DNA of 59,345 nucleotides. It comes from an uncultured Flavobacteriaceae bacterium. Its GTDB lineage: Bacteria; Bacteroidota; Bacteroidia; Flavobacteriales; Flavobacteriaceae. The first letter of the stretch is position 1. The number at the start of each line of letters is the position of its first letter. Positions 34,549-43,587 of this stretch are shown here, piece by piece. A model generated the notes under the pieces. The model searched no databases. It was not told the DNA's origin and worked only from the letters and a program-made list of their open reading frames with translations. Position numbers and translations under genes: made by a program. Where the stretch lies: the NCBI GenBank assembly GCA_905479835.1, contig CAJQNZ010000013.1:1-59345 (forward strand), written 5' to 3'.

Positions 34549-36096
34549 ATGAGCAATATACATATTTTATGGGTGGATGATGAAATTGATTTATTAAAAC
34601 CACACATTGTTTTCCTTGAAAAGAAAAATTATAAAGTGAGTACTTGTAATAATGGAGCAGATGCCATTGATATGGTTCAGCAGGAAAATTATGACATTGT
34701 ATTATTGGATGAAAATATGCCTGGAATTTCAGGGTTGGAAACACTGACTGAAATTAAATCCAAGAATGCCAATCTTCCTGTCATTATGATTACCAAGAGT
34801 GAAGAAGAATACATCATGGAAGATGCTATTGGAAATAAAATTGCTGATTATCTTATAAAACCTGTAAATCCAAATCAGATTTTATTAAGTTTAAAAAAGA
34901 ATCTCGATCATTCAAGATTGATTTCTGAAAAAACTACTTCCAATTACCAGCAAGAATTTAGAAAAATAGCCATGGATTTATCAATGGTCAATTCTTATGA
35001 AGAATGGGCTGAATTGTATGAAAAATTAGTGTATTGGGAAATAGAACTAGAAAATATAAACGATCAAGGAATGATCGAAATTCTTGAAAGTCAAAAACAA
35101 GAGGCAAACACACAGTTCTTTAAATTTGTCAAAAAAAACTACACAGATTGGCTACACGAAGATGACAAGCCAATATTATCTCATACATTATTTAAAGATT
35201 TTATTGTTCCCAATTTAAGCCCAACCAATGGAACACTTCTTGTAGTAATTGACAACTTACGGTATGATCAATGGAGAACTATTGAGCCTTTAATTTCAGA
35301 TTATTATAAGAAAACTAAAGAAACTTCTTACTATAGTATTTTACCGACGGCAACTCAATATGCTCGTAATGCTATATTTTCTGGACTCATGCCTTCAGAA
35401 ATGGAAAAGGTACATCCAGAATATTGGAAAAATGATACAGATGAAGGAGGAAAGAATTTATATGAAAAAGAATTTTTAGCTGCACAGATAAAAAGATTGG
35501 GAATGGATTTAAAACATGAGTATTATAAAATCACCAATTTAAAAGCAGGAAAACAATTAGCAGATTCTTATAAAGGGACTAAAGAAAATGACCTTACAGT
35601 AGTTGTATATAATTTTGTTGATATGCTTTCACATTCGAAAACTGAAATGGAAGTTATCAAAGAATTGGCTGATGACGATAAGGCATATCGATCATTAACA
35701 GTAAGTTGGTTTAAAAATTCTCCTTTATTATCAATCATTCAAAAGGCTCAAGAAATGGGTCAAAAACTAATTATTACAACAGATCATGGAACTATAAATT
35801 CCAAAGTTCCATCCAAAGTTATAGGAGATAAAAACATCAGTTCAAACCTTCGATACAAAACTGGAAAAAGCCTTTCTTTCAATGATAAAGAAGTTTTTTA
35901 TGTACAAAATCCTAAAGATATTTTTTTACCAACGATTCATATGAATAGTTCGTTTATTTTTGCAAAAGAGGATTTGTTTTTTGCCTATCCCAATAATTAC
36001 AATCATTTTGTTAAATATTATAAAAACACCTATCAACATGGAGGAATATCATTAGAAGAAATGGTAATTCCTTGTGCTGTTTTAGAACCAAAATAA
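34549..36096 (+). CDS. porX: PorX response regulator with PglZ domain (type IX secretion control)
   Basis: Response regulator in 515 aa. The receiver domain (1-120) has acidic Asp10/Asp11, phosphoacceptor Asp54 (VLLDENMPG) and conserved Lys in YLIKPVNP. The C-terminal PglZ-type alkaline-phosphatase-like domain (about 160-515) has LVVIDNLRYDQW and ITTDHGTI metal-site segments. In Porphyromonas and Flavobacterium PorX with kinase PorY governs type IX secretion and gliding genes. Neither PorY nor secretion genes are near. tsaE follows by 4 bp. Confidence 0.92.
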   Translation: MSNIHILWVDDEIDLLKPHIVFLEKKNYKVSTCNNGADAIDMVQQENYDIVLLDENMPGISGLETLTEIKSKNANLPVIMITKSEEEYIMEDAIGNKIADYLIKPVNPNQILLSLKKNLDHSRLISEKTTSNYQQEFRKIAMDLSMVNSYEEWAELYEKLVYWEIELENINDQGMIEILESQKQEANTQFFKFVKKNYTDWLHEDDKPILSHTLFKDFIVPNLSPTNGTLLVVIDNLRYDQWRTIEPLISDYYKKTKETSYYSILPTATQYARNAIFSGLMPSEMEKVHPEYWKNDTDEGGKNLYEKEFLAAQIKRLGMDLKHEYYKITNLKAGKQLADSYKGTKENDLTVVVYNFVDMLSHSKTEMEVIKELADDDKAYRSLTVSWFKNSPLLSIIQKAQEMGQKLIITTDHGTINSKVPSKVIGDKNISSNLRYKTGKSLSFNDKEVFYVQNPKDIFLPTIHMNSSFIFAKEDLFFAYPNNYNHFVKYYKNTYQHGGISLEEMVIPCAVLEPK

Positions 36097-36100
36097 TCTA

Positions 36101-36517
36101 ATGACACAAAATTACTCGCTTGACAAACTTCCTGAAATTGCAAGTAAAATAATAGAACATGCTACCCATAAAACCATTTTATTTAATGGTAAAATGGGTG
36201 CAGGAAAAACAACACTTATTAAAGAAATTGTTAAGCAACTTGGTGTTGAAGATGTTGCCAATTCGCCTACATTTTCATTGGTCAATGAATATTTTTCAAA
36301 GAATAATGATCTGATCTACCATTTTGACTTTTATCGTATCAATTCTGAAGAGGAAGCATATGACATAGGAATTGAAGATTATTTCGATAGTGACGCTTGG
36401 TGTTTTATAGAATGGGGAGAAAAAGTAGAAAATTTACTACCTTTAGAATCTGTTATCGTTACAATTACTATAAATGATAACGAACAACGAACCATAGAAA
36501 TAACTACTGATGAGTAA
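36101..36517 (+). CDS. tsaE: tRNA t6A biosynthesis ATPase TsaE
   Basis: ATPase that works with TsaB, TsaC and TsaD to make threonylcarbamoyladenosine at tRNA position 37. Walker A is NGKMGAGKTT (near residue 29), followed by NSPTFSLVNEY and the FDFYRI segment typical of TsaE; 138 aa. The start lies 4 bp after porX and its end overlaps ald by 8 bp, so porX-tsaE-ald is one transcription unit by spacing. Confidence 0.94.
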   Translation: MTQNYSLDKLPEIASKIIEHATHKTILFNGKMGAGKTTLIKEIVKQLGVEDVANSPTFSLVNEYFSKNNDLIYHFDFYRINSEEEAYDIGIEDYFDSDAWCFIEWGEKVENLLPLESVIVTITINDNEQRTIEITTDE

Positions 36518-37712
36518 AAAAACTACTTCACCGTTCAGTAAAGAACAATTAATGCCACAAGCTGAAATGCTTGAAATTGCACGTAAAAAAGGGGAATTAT
36601 TAATCGGAATTCCAAAAGAATCATCTTCACAAGAGAAACGCATATGCTTAACTCCTGATGCTGTTGCAGCATTAAGTGTTCATGGACACAGAGTTGTACT
36701 AGAAACTGGTGCAGGTATAGGATCCAATTTTTCTGATAAAGATTATTCAGAAGCAGGAGCCAAAATCTCTTATGATGCAAAAGAGGCATTTGGATGTAAT
36801 ATCGTTTTAAAAGTTTCTCCTCCTTCAGAGAGTGAAATAGATCTAATGAATCCTCAGAGTGCCCTCTTCTCCGCACTACAATTAAAAACTCAATCCAAAA
36901 AATATTTTGAATCATTAGCAAAAAAAAGAATTACCGCAGTTGCGTTTGACTTTATTCAAGACGAACAAGAAACCTATCCTGTTGTAAAATCATTGAGTGA
37001 AATAGCTGGAACAGCTTCTATCTTGATTGCTAGTGAAATTATGAGTTCCAATAAAGATGGACAAGGAATGTTGCTAGGAAATATCAGTGGAGTTCCACCA
37101 ACTGATGTTGTGATATTAGGCGCAGGGACTGTCGCAGAGTTTGCTGCAAGATCAGCATTAGGATTGGGCGCAAGAGTAAAAGTATTTGACAATTCATTAT
37201 CAAAATTGAGAAATCTACAATCTGGTCTGGGATCATTAATTTACACTTCAACCATTCAGCCAAAAACTTTGCAAAAAGCCTTGATGCGCTGTGATATCGC
37301 AATTGGAGCCATCAGAGGAACAACTCGATCTCCTGTTATCGTAAGTGAATCAATGGTAGAAAAGATGAAAGAAGGTGCTGTTATTGTAGATGTAAGTATC
37401 GATCGTGGTGGATGTTTCGAAACTTCGGAAGTGACTACTCATAAAAAACCAACATTTGAAAAACATGGTGTAATTCATTACTGTGTACCAAATATTCCTT
37501 CAAGATACTCAAGAACAGCCTCAGTATCAATTAGTAATATATTTACTCCATATTTATTAAATATTGCAGAAGAAGGTGGATTTGAAAATGCAGTACGATT
37601 TGATAGAAGTCTGCAAAAAGGGATGTATTTTTACCACGGAATTTTGACTAATAAATCTGTTGCGGATTGGTTTGGTCTTCCGTATAGAGATATCAACCTT
37701 TTGATTTTATAA
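36510..37712 (+). CDS. ald: alanine dehydrogenase / PNT family
   Basis: NAD-dependent interconversion of alanine and pyruvate. The N-terminal AlaDh/PNT domain (KESSSQEKRICLTPDAV) is followed by a Rossmann segment VVILGAGTVAEFAA (near residue 194) and the catalytic KRITAVAFDFIQDEQ region. The 400-aa length includes a short N-terminal extension compared with Bacillus Ald (371 aa). The start overlaps tsaE by 8 bp. Confidence 0.88.
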   Translation: MSKKTTSPFSKEQLMPQAEMLEIARKKGELLIGIPKESSSQEKRICLTPDAVAALSVHGHRVVLETGAGIGSNFSDKDYSEAGAKISYDAKEAFGCNIVLKVSPPSESEIDLMNPQSALFSALQLKTQSKKYFESLAKKRITAVAFDFIQDEQETYPVVKSLSEIAGTASILIASEIMSSNKDGQGMLLGNISGVPPTDVVILGAGTVAEFAARSALGLGARVKVFDNSLSKLRNLQSGLGSLIYTSTIQPKTLQKALMRCDIAIGAIRGTTRSPVIVSESMVEKMKEGAVIVDVSIDRGGCFETSEVTTHKKPTFEKHGVIHYCVPNIPSRYSRTASVSISNIFTPYLLNIAEEGGFENAVRFDRSLQKGMYFYHGILTNKSVADWFGLPYRDINLLIL

Positions 37713-37721
37713 GAATAACTC

Positions 37722-38093
37722 ATGAAACTAGTTCATAGAATTGCATACTTCGGATTTGGCATATTAATCGGCTCAATTTTCGTCTATTTTATTTGGGAAA
37801 AGAAAAATGTCTCTTTCGATTATTTACCGAATGCTCGTGTTTTAAAAGACATCAGAAATGATGGACTTTTATATACGGCAAAAGCTTCTGAAAGTTTGCT
37901 TCAAAATAATATAGATACTTCTGAAATAAATCAAATATTGATGTATGGAAATATCGATTTTAAAAATAGCCTTCCAAGAGAAAAACCTTGTAAAACTTAT
38001 CTAATTGATGGGAAACCAAATCAAAAGAAAATTTCTATAATTATTAAAAAATGTGATAGTATTTCCACTATTCATGATGTTATTTTAAAATAA
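37722..38093 (+). CDS. DUF4258 domain membrane-anchored protein
   Basis: One N-terminal membrane helix (residues 8-24, YFGFGILIGSIFVYFIW) and a soluble DUF4258-like region (residues 35-120) with the signature-like SEINQILMYGNIDF, CKTYLIDG and KISIIIKKCDS. 123 aa. Function unknown. It follows ald by 9 bp and abuts the aquaporin gene (stop and ATG adjacent). Confidence 0.8.
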   Translation: MKLVHRIAYFGFGILIGSIFVYFIWEKKNVSFDYLPNARVLKDIRNDGLLYTAKASESLLQNNIDTSEINQILMYGNIDFKNSLPREKPCKTYLIDGKPNQKKISIIIKKCDSISTIHDVILK

Positions 38094-38747
38094 ATGAAGA
38101 GATACATTGCCGAATTTATAGGAACGTATGCATTGGTTTTTTTCGGAACTGGTGCAATGGTTGTAGACTCAATCCATAGTTCCATAGGTGTTGTAGGAAT
38201 TGCAATTGCATTTGGAGTTGTAGTAATGGCAATGATTTATGCATTTGGAGATACATCAGGAGCACATATCAATCCAGCAGTTACAATAGGATTTGTAGTT
38301 GCAGGGAGATTTGAAAAGAAAGAAGTAGCGCCTTATATTTTATTTCAAATTCTTGGAGGAATTGCAGCAAGTTTTACGTTGAAATTATTATTCCCAAATT
38401 TAGCATTGTACGGAAACACCATCCCTTCAGATGGGTGGTTACAGAGTTTTATCTTAGAATTTTTATTGACCTTAATTTTAATGCTAGTGATATTAAAAGT
38501 TTCTTCAGGTTCCATAGAAACTGGAACCATGGCTGCGATTGCAATTGGAGGAATCGTACTGATTGAAGCATTGGTTTTTGGACCAATTACTGGCGCTTCT
38601 ATGAATCCTGCACGAAGCATTGCTCCTGCATTAGCATCCGGAAATTTTCAAGAAATCTGGTTGTATATCGTTGCTCCAATCTTAGGAGCAATTGTAGCGG
38701 TATTGATTTGTCCATTGACTGGATCAAAGGATAGTGAGTGTTGTTAA
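38094..38747 (+). CDS. aquaporin (MIP family), AqpZ-like water channel
   Basis: Six membrane helices and two half-helices with the paired NPA signatures: HINPAVT (near residue 62) and SMNPARS (near 168). The residue after NPAR is Ser rather than the Asp characteristic of glycerol facilitators, so a water channel is favoured over GlpF. 217 aa. The last gene of the porX-tsaE-ald-DUF4258 run; convergent with trmH, overlapping by 4 bp. Confidence 0.9.
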   Translation: MKRYIAEFIGTYALVFFGTGAMVVDSIHSSIGVVGIAIAFGVVVMAMIYAFGDTSGAHINPAVTIGFVVAGRFEKKEVAPYILFQILGGIAASFTLKLLFPNLALYGNTIPSDGWLQSFILEFLLTLILMLVILKVSSGSIETGTMAAIAIGGIVLIEALVFGPITGASMNPARSIAPALASGNFQEIWLYIVAPILGAIVAVLICPLTGSKDSECC

Positions 38748-39421
38748 AATTCCTGCTTATATCGCTCCTGAATCTTCTCAATACTCTTTATGGTCTTCTC
38801 CATCCAATCAATTTTTTTGACTCTCATTTCCTCTTCTGTCAATTTCCAATCGATAGTTGATCCTCTTAATCTGTCTGTTGTAGATTGTAGTACAATTGCA
38901 GCAGCAACCGATATATTGAGACTCTCCGTAAATCCTACCATCGGAATTTTTAAGAATCCATCCGCTTGTTCCATCATCATATCAGAAACTCCCTCTTTTT
39001 CTACTCCAAACACAAATGCTGATTTCTTGCTAATATCAAAATCTTGAATCAAGCATGAATCATTATGAGGCGTTGTCGCAATTAATTGATATCCTTGACT
39101 TTTAATTGCATCAATACAATCTTGAGTATTGTGTTGCTTGCTTCGGTAATGATGAAAATCTACCCATTTCTGTGAGCCTTTCCCAACTTGATTGGACATA
39201 TAACTATTGTACTTATTCTCAATAATATGTACATCTTGAATCCCGAAAATATCACAACTTCGTACAACTGCACTTGTATTGTGTATCTGATATAAATCTT
39301 CAAGAATTACCGTAAAATGTTTGGTGCGTTGGTTTAAAATCTTGTCAAACAGTTCTTTTCTCCGATCCGTAAGAAAAGGAGAAATATAATCAGAGTAATG
39401 TTGGGTAAGAATTTTATCCAT
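38744..39421 (-). CDS. trmH: SpoU/TrmH family RNA 2'-O-methyltransferase
   Basis: SPOUT-fold enzyme, probably tRNA (Gm18) 2'-O-methyltransferase. TSAVVRSCDIFGI (motif 1 with the catalytic Arg), FVFGVEKEGVS (motif 2) and IPMVGFTESLNISVAAAI (motif 3) are complete. ATG at 39421 gives 225 aa; the longer frame reaches into the repeat copy B region and is rejected. Stop codons of this gene and the aquaporin interlock. TrmH substrate assignment is by family resemblance. Confidence 0.88.
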   Translation of the reverse strand: MDKILTQHYSDYISPFLTDRRKELFDKILNQRTKHFTVILEDLYQIHNTSAVVRSCDIFGIQDVHIIENKYNSYMSNQVGKGSQKWVDFHHYRSKQHNTQDCIDAIKSQGYQLIATTPHNDSCLIQDFDISKKSAFVFGVEKEGVSDMMMEQADGFLKIPMVGFTESLNISVAAAIVLQSTTDRLRGSTIDWKLTEEEMRVKKIDWMEKTIKSIEKIQERYKQEF

Positions 39422-39442
39422 ACACAAATATATTGAAAAACT

Positions 39443-39466
39443 TGTCATATCGAGCGCAGTGAAGAT
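39443..39466 (+). repeat. dispersed intergenic repeat, copy B
   Basis: TGTCA-nn-TCGAGCGCAG plus seven bases, matching copy A at 34424-34447 in inverted orientation. It is followed by the palindrome AGAACTAGTTCT (39471-39482). Located between trmH and the DUF6495 gene. Confidence 0.6.
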
Positions 39467-39536
39467 ATAAAGAACTAGTTCTCGAAAGAATTTATCTGAG
39501 TGCTACCGAAAGGCTCTAATAGACTGTTTTATAATT

Positions 39537-40007
39537 TTACGAGATGAGTTTGAATATAGCCTCATATAATTCACCACTAGAAACCACGCTTCCCTTTTCT
39601 ATCAGGTCAAATATTTCTAAATTTCGCTCTTTCAAATATGGTTTTTGTCCTTTAAAATATTCTATAGAATCATCAGAAGAATTATTGGCAAACCAATCAA
39701 AATCTTCTTTTTTCAATAAATCAATTCCTTCTTTTTCAATTTCAACAACTATTCTAGAGATTGACTCGTTATCACAGCGAAAAAGGTTTAAAGAATTGGA
39801 AGAAAAATGCTCAAGATACTTGGCTTTGGACAACACTCTATCCCATACTACATCACTGAATAAGTTCATTTCTTCTTCTGCAACTTCAGGTTTGTTATTC
39901 TTCATTTCAACCCATTCTTTTGCATCTACTTGCTGTGCTGCTAAAAAGACTGCAAATTCTTCATGCAATTCTTCAAATTGCTCTTTGGTTAATTGTCTAT
40001 ACTTCAT
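39537..40007 (-). CDS. DUF6495 family protein
   Basis: 156-aa cytosolic, acidic protein starting MKYRQLTKEQFEELHEEFAVF. I recognise it as the DUF6495 family, a conserved Bacteroidota protein often encoded after the rplI ribosomal operon; no enzymatic motif is visible. An overlapping plus-strand frame (39544-40065) has no family features and is a shadow. A terminator separates it from rplI, so it may be independently expressed. Confidence 0.82.
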   Translation of the reverse strand: MKYRQLTKEQFEELHEEFAVFLAAQQVDAKEWVEMKNNKPEVAEEEMNLFSDVVWDRVLSKAKYLEHFSSNSLNLFRCDNESISRIVVEIEKEGIDLLKKEDFDWFANNSSDDSIEYFKGQKPYLKERNLEIFDLIEKGSVVSSGELYEAIFKLIS

Positions 40008-40018
40008 CTATGATCAAA

Positions 40019-40048
40019 TAAAAAAAACCACAATTAAATTGTGGTTTT
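40019..40048 (-). terminator. terminator of the rpsF-rpsR-rplI operon
   Basis: On the minus strand AAAACCACAATTT and AAATTGTGGTTTT with a short loop then T7, between the rplI stop and the DUF6495 gene start. Confidence 0.8.
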
Positions 40049-40077
40049 GTGTTTTCATTAACTGATTAAGTTATTGA

Positions 40078-40530
40078 TTATTTTGATTCTTCAATAACAT
40101 CAAATGTCATTTCAACAATAACTGCTCTGTGCAATCTCACAGTTGCATTGTATTTACCTAATCTCTTAACGTTACCACCTTCAACTTTGATAAATTTCTT
40201 ATCAATAGAATGTCCAGCAGCCTCAAGAGCTTCAGCTACATTAATATTATTTACAGATCCAAATAGTTTATCTCCTTCTCCAGTTTTAGCAGAAATTTTA
40301 ATTTCCAATGCTTTAATAGCATCCGCTACTTTAGTTGCATCTTTTATTAATTTTTCTTCTTTAAAAGCACGTTGCTTTAAAGTTTCTGCCAATACTTTTT
40401 TTGCTGATGAAGTTGCGATTACTGCAACACCCTGAGGAATTAAAAAGTTACGTCCGTAACCATTTTTAACAGTAACAACATCATCTTTAAATCCTACGTT
40501 TTCAACGTCTTGTTTTAATATAAGTTCCAT
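40078..40530 (-). CDS. rplI: 50S ribosomal protein L9
   Basis: Ribosomal protein of the large subunit near the L1 stalk. The N-terminal domain begins MELILKQDVENVGFKDDVV with NGYGRNFLIPQGVA, then the long connecting helix and the C-terminal domain. 150 aa, the usual length. Third gene of the rpsF-rpsR-rplI operon, 13 bp after rpsR. Confidence 0.97.
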   Translation of the reverse strand: MELILKQDVENVGFKDDVVTVKNGYGRNFLIPQGVAVIATSSAKKVLAETLKQRAFKEEKLIKDATKVADAIKALEIKISAKTGEGDKLFGSVNNINVAEALEAAGHSIDKKFIKVEGGNVKRLGKYNATVRLHRAVIVEMTFDVIEESK

Positions 40531-40543
40531 GTTTTGTTCTGTT

Positions 40544-40840
40544 TTATTTTAATAAATCACCAACGTATGGCATTAATGCTAAATGTCTTGCTCTTTTAAT
40601 AGCAACTGACACTTTTCTTTGGTATTTCAATGAAGTACCTGTTAAACGTCTTGGCAAAATTTTACCTTGTTCATTTACTAAATACATCAAGAAGTCTGCA
40701 TCTTTAAAATCGATATACTTGATACCATTCTTTTTAAAACGACAGTATTTATCTTCTTTTTTAGTTTCAATATCTAATGGAGTAAGGTATCTAACTTCAC
40801 CTTGCTTTCCTCCTTTTGCTGATTGTTCTATACTAGCCAT
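40544..40840 (-). CDS. rpsR: 30S ribosomal protein S18
   Basis: 98 aa. The core [20 protein letters not shown] and [15 protein letters not shown] stretches identify S18, which pairs with S6 on the 30S platform. It has a longer N-terminal tail ([14 protein letters not shown]) than the 75-aa E. coli protein, as is usual in Bacteroidota. Located between rpsF and rplI with 3 and 13 bp gaps. Confidence 0.97.
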   Translation of the reverse strand: MASIEQSAKGGKQGEVRYLTPLDIETKKEDKYCRFKKNGIKYIDFKDADFLMYLVNEQGKILPRRLTGTSLKYQRKVSVAIKRARHLALMPYVGDLLK

Positions 40841-40843
40841 AAC

Positions 40844-41185
40844 TTATTTTTTAGGTGTTTTTACTCTTGCTTTTCTCTTTTCAGCCCAAGCAGCAGCATG
40901 TTTATCCAATCGAACAGTTAAATAGCGCATAATACTATCATCTCTTCTGAATTCTAGCTCATATGCAGCGATCTCTTCACCTGCTAATTTGAATTCAAAT
41001 AAGTGGTAAAAACCACTCTTTTTGTGTTGGATTGGATAGGCTAATTTTTTTAAGCCCCAATCTTCTTTGTGGATCATTTCGGCACCTTTGGAAACAAGAT
41101 AGTCCTCGAACTTCTTTACTGCTTCCTTTATCTGAGTATCAGATAAAACGGGATTCAAAATGAAAACAGTTTCGTAATGATTCAT
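40844..41185 (-). CDS. rpsF: 30S ribosomal protein S6
   Basis: First gene of the operon; 113 aa from the ATG at 41185, where MNHYETVFILNPVL matches the family N-terminus. A longer frame to 41260 runs through the promoter and is rejected. S6 binds S18 and 16S rRNA; in other bacteria the S6:S18 complex can regulate this operon through a leader RNA. The leader here is only about 30 nt, too short for the known motif. Confidence 0.96.
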   Translation of the reverse strand: MNHYETVFILNPVLSDTQIKEAVKKFEDYLVSKGAEMIHKEDWGLKKLAYPIQHKKSGFYHLFEFKLAGEEIAAYELEFRRDDSIMRYLTVRLDKHAAAWAEKRKARVKTPKK

Positions 41186-41218
41186 AATTATTGTTTTAAG
41201 TTTTACTTTTAAAGGGTG

Positions 41219-41248
41219 CAAATATACAGTTATTAACTTAATTAGCAA
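41219..41248 (-). promoter_or_regulatory. promoter of the rpsF-rpsR-rplI operon
   Basis: On the minus strand TTG (41248-41246), 19 bp, TATATTTG (41226-41219), matching the consensus with ideal spacing, about 34 bp before the rpsF start. Confidence 0.75.
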
Positions 41249-41323
41249 GTGGTTTTGCAAATTATTATTCTACTTATTTGGACATAAAAAAATTGTAAAT
41301 TGCCCAATATTATCAGAATTAAA

Positions 41324-42808
41324 ATGCAGAAAAAATACATTATTGCTTTAGACCAAGGAACGACTAGTTCGCGTTCCGTTTTATTTGATAGAAAAGGACA
41401 TCAAATCGCCATTGAACAACAAGAGTTTCAGCAGATTTTTCCTCATTCTGGTTGGGTTGAACACAATCCTAAAGAGATTATTGATTCTCAACTGGCAACC
41501 TTTAAAAACCTTCTTTTAAAGAATAACATCCATCCGGAAGAAATTGCTGGAATAGGAATTACCAATCAGAGAGAGACCACTGTTGTATGGAATAAAACAA
41601 CTGGAATTGCTATTTACAATGCCATCGTGTGGCAAGATAAACGTACGGCATCTATCTGTGAAAATCTAAAAGAAAAAGGGCTTGAAACTTATGTCAGAAA
41701 AAATACAGGTCTGGTGCTTGACTCTTACTTTTCCGGTACAAAAATCAAATGGATCCTTGACAATGTTGAAGGAGCAAGAACTCTAGCAAAAAATGGAGAA
41801 TTGTTATTTGGAACAATTGATACGTGGCTTTTATGGAACTTAACAGATCAAAAAGTACATGCAACTGATTATTCCAATGCTTCTAGGTCTTTACTTTTTA
41901 ATATCAATTCGTTAGAATGGGATGAAACATTAATAGATGCTCTTGACATACCAAAAAATATGTTACCTTCAGTAATGCCTTCTAGCCATCTTTTTGGTAA
42001 TTATCGTTATGAAAACACATCAATTCCAATTGGAGGAATTGCTGGTGACCAACAAGCAGCATTGTTCGGTCAAGCATGTTTTAATAAAGGAGAAGCAAAG
42101 AACACCTACGGAACAGGTTGCTTTCTTTTAATGAATACTGGAGAAAAACCACAATATTCGGATAACGGATTACTTACAACGATAGCATGGGGAATTGATG
42201 ATAAAGTGTATTACGCACTCGAAGGAAGTGTGTTTATAGCTGGAGCTGCCATACAATGGCTCCGAGATGGATTACAGCTGATAAAAACAGCACAAGAAAG
42301 TGAACCTATTGCAGCCCAACTGACAGATGATAATTCTGTTTATGTTGTGCCAGCATTTGCAGGATTAGGAGCGCCTTATTGGGATATGTATGCTCGTGGA
42401 GCTATTTTTGGACTGACTAGAGATACTGGTAAAGAACATCTTGTTAAAGCAACTTTAGAGTCTCTTGCTTATCAATCGAAAGATTTAATTATTGCTATGC
42501 AAGAAGATTGTAAAACTACGATTACAACTTTAAAAGTAGATGGAGGCGCATGTGCCAATAATTTTTTAATGCAGTTTCAATCAGACATTTTAAATTGTAA
42601 GGTAGAACGTCCAGAAAACACTGAGTCTACTGCTCTTGGCGCCGCATATCTAGCAGGAATAACAGTCGGACTTTATCAACAATCCAATTTAAATAATGAA
42701 AAACAAATTCAAGTATTTAATCCTACGATGCCTATCGACAAAGTAAAAAAATTATATAAAAATTGGAAAAAAGCAGTTGAGCGTACAATGAATTGGGAAA
42801 AAGATTGA
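41324..42808 (+). CDS. glpK: glycerol kinase
   Basis: Phosphorylates glycerol to glycerol 3-phosphate with [18 protein letters not shown] at the N-terminus (phosphate 1), [26 protein letters not shown] and [12 protein letters not shown] (phosphate 2/adenosine) are present. ATG at 41324 gives 494 aa; an upstream TTG at 41300 is less likely. No glpF or glpD is adjacent; the nearest MIP channel (38094) looks like a water channel. Confidence 0.95.
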   Translation: MQKKYIIALDQGTTSSRSVLFDRKGHQIAIEQQEFQQIFPHSGWVEHNPKEIIDSQLATFKNLLLKNNIHPEEIAGIGITNQRETTVVWNKTTGIAIYNAIVWQDKRTASICENLKEKGLETYVRKNTGLVLDSYFSGTKIKWILDNVEGARTLAKNGELLFGTIDTWLLWNLTDQKVHATDYSNASRSLLFNINSLEWDETLIDALDIPKNMLPSVMPSSHLFGNYRYENTSIPIGGIAGDQQAALFGQACFNKGEAKNTYGTGCFLLMNTGEKPQYSDNGLLTTIAWGIDDKVYYALEGSVFIAGAAIQWLRDGLQLIKTAQESEPIAAQLTDDNSVYVVPAFAGLGAPYWDMYARGAIFGLTRDTGKEHLVKATLESLAYQSKDLIIAMQEDCKTTITTLKVDGGACANNFLMQFQSDILNCKVERPENTESTALGAAYLAGITVGLYQQSNLNNEKQIQVFNPTMPIDKVKKLYKNWKKAVERTMNWEKD

Positions 42809-42848
42809 TGTAGAGTAGTAACCATAGTAGATAAATCTAAAAAATAAC

Positions 42849-43535
42849 TTAATCTCCTTTAATCGGTACCGATTTCACTTGAACAGCTTTGGAAAGTTCG
42901 CCGTCTGTAAAGAATTCCCAAACACCAACTTTTAAATCATGTTCATACAATCCCCTTTGTCTTACTTTTCCATTTCCATCATAATAAATGGCTTCTCCAT
43001 GAATCTCTCCATTTTCATAGGTTAAGTTATCTAGTAAAATTCCAGTATCTGAATATCGCTTGCTATTACCGTGTAATTTACCATTTTTAAAATGGGAGAT
43101 TTCAGTAAGTTTTCCATTGGAATAAAAGATTTTATATTCACCTGATAGTTTTCCGTTTTCATAGGACTCTTCAGCAATAATATTTTTTTTATTATTATAG
43201 TAAATCCATTTTCCGATTCGCTCCTTCCCTATCATTCTCCCTTCACTTTCAAGAACTCCTTCCAAAGAATAAAATTGCACTTGCGCTTCTTGACTTGTTG
43301 GAGAAAACGTTTTTATAAGTATTGGATGATCTGAAGAGACCATAGAATAAAACTTAAAAACACCTATTTCTTTACCTTTTTCGAATTGTCCTTGGTAACG
43401 AATTCTATTGTTATTGTAGTATTTTTCCCATACTCCTATTCGTTCTCCCTGAGCATTGAACTGATTCACTTCTTCTTGTGCAAATGCAGAAAAAAAGAAA
43501 AGAAAACTTACGAATTGAATTGATAATTTACCCAT
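42849..43535 (-). CDS. secreted MORN-variant repeat protein (YwqK-like)
   Basis: 228 aa with a signal peptide (FVSFLFFFSAFAQ). At least six MORN-variant repeats cover residues 28-210 (for example NGKLSGEYKIFYSNGKL and NGEIHGEAIYYDGNGK). Databases often call such proteins YwqK family antitoxins; there is no toxin partner here, so that label should not be taken as function. Probably a periplasmic or surface structural repeat protein. Same-strand neighbour is the haem-binding protein 52 bp upstream. Confidence 0.82.
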   Translation of the reverse strand: MGKLSIQFVSFLFFFSAFAQEEVNQFNAQGERIGVWEKYYNNNRIRYQGQFEKGKEIGVFKFYSMVSSDHPILIKTFSPTSQEAQVQFYSLEGVLESEGRMIGKERIGKWIYYNNKKNIIAEESYENGKLSGEYKIFYSNGKLTEISHFKNGKLHGNSKRYSDTGILLDNLTYENGEIHGEAIYYDGNGKVRQRGLYEHDLKVGVWEFFTDGELSKAVQVKSVPIKGD

Positions 43536-43587
43536 TAAAATTATTTGTTTTAAGACTTCAGTCTCTTCTATAAAACAACAATCATTC

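Noticed and set aside
38094..38747. Glycerol facilitator GlpF paired with glpK
   Set aside because: Second NPA motif is followed by Arg-Ser rather than Arg-Asp, and the genes are separated by unrelated genes.
39544..40065. 173-aa plus-strand frame opposite the DUF6495 gene
   Set aside because: Serine-rich antisense shadow with no family features; the minus-strand frame carries a recognised family.
41277..41302. Candidate glpK promoter TTTG with TAAATTG
   Set aside because: The -7 box lacks one T and the spacing is only 15 bp; not convincing.
42849..43535. Toxin-antitoxin system around the YwqK-like protein
   Set aside because: Only MORN-type repeats and a signal peptide; no toxin gene adjacent, so the antitoxin label is an annotation habit.
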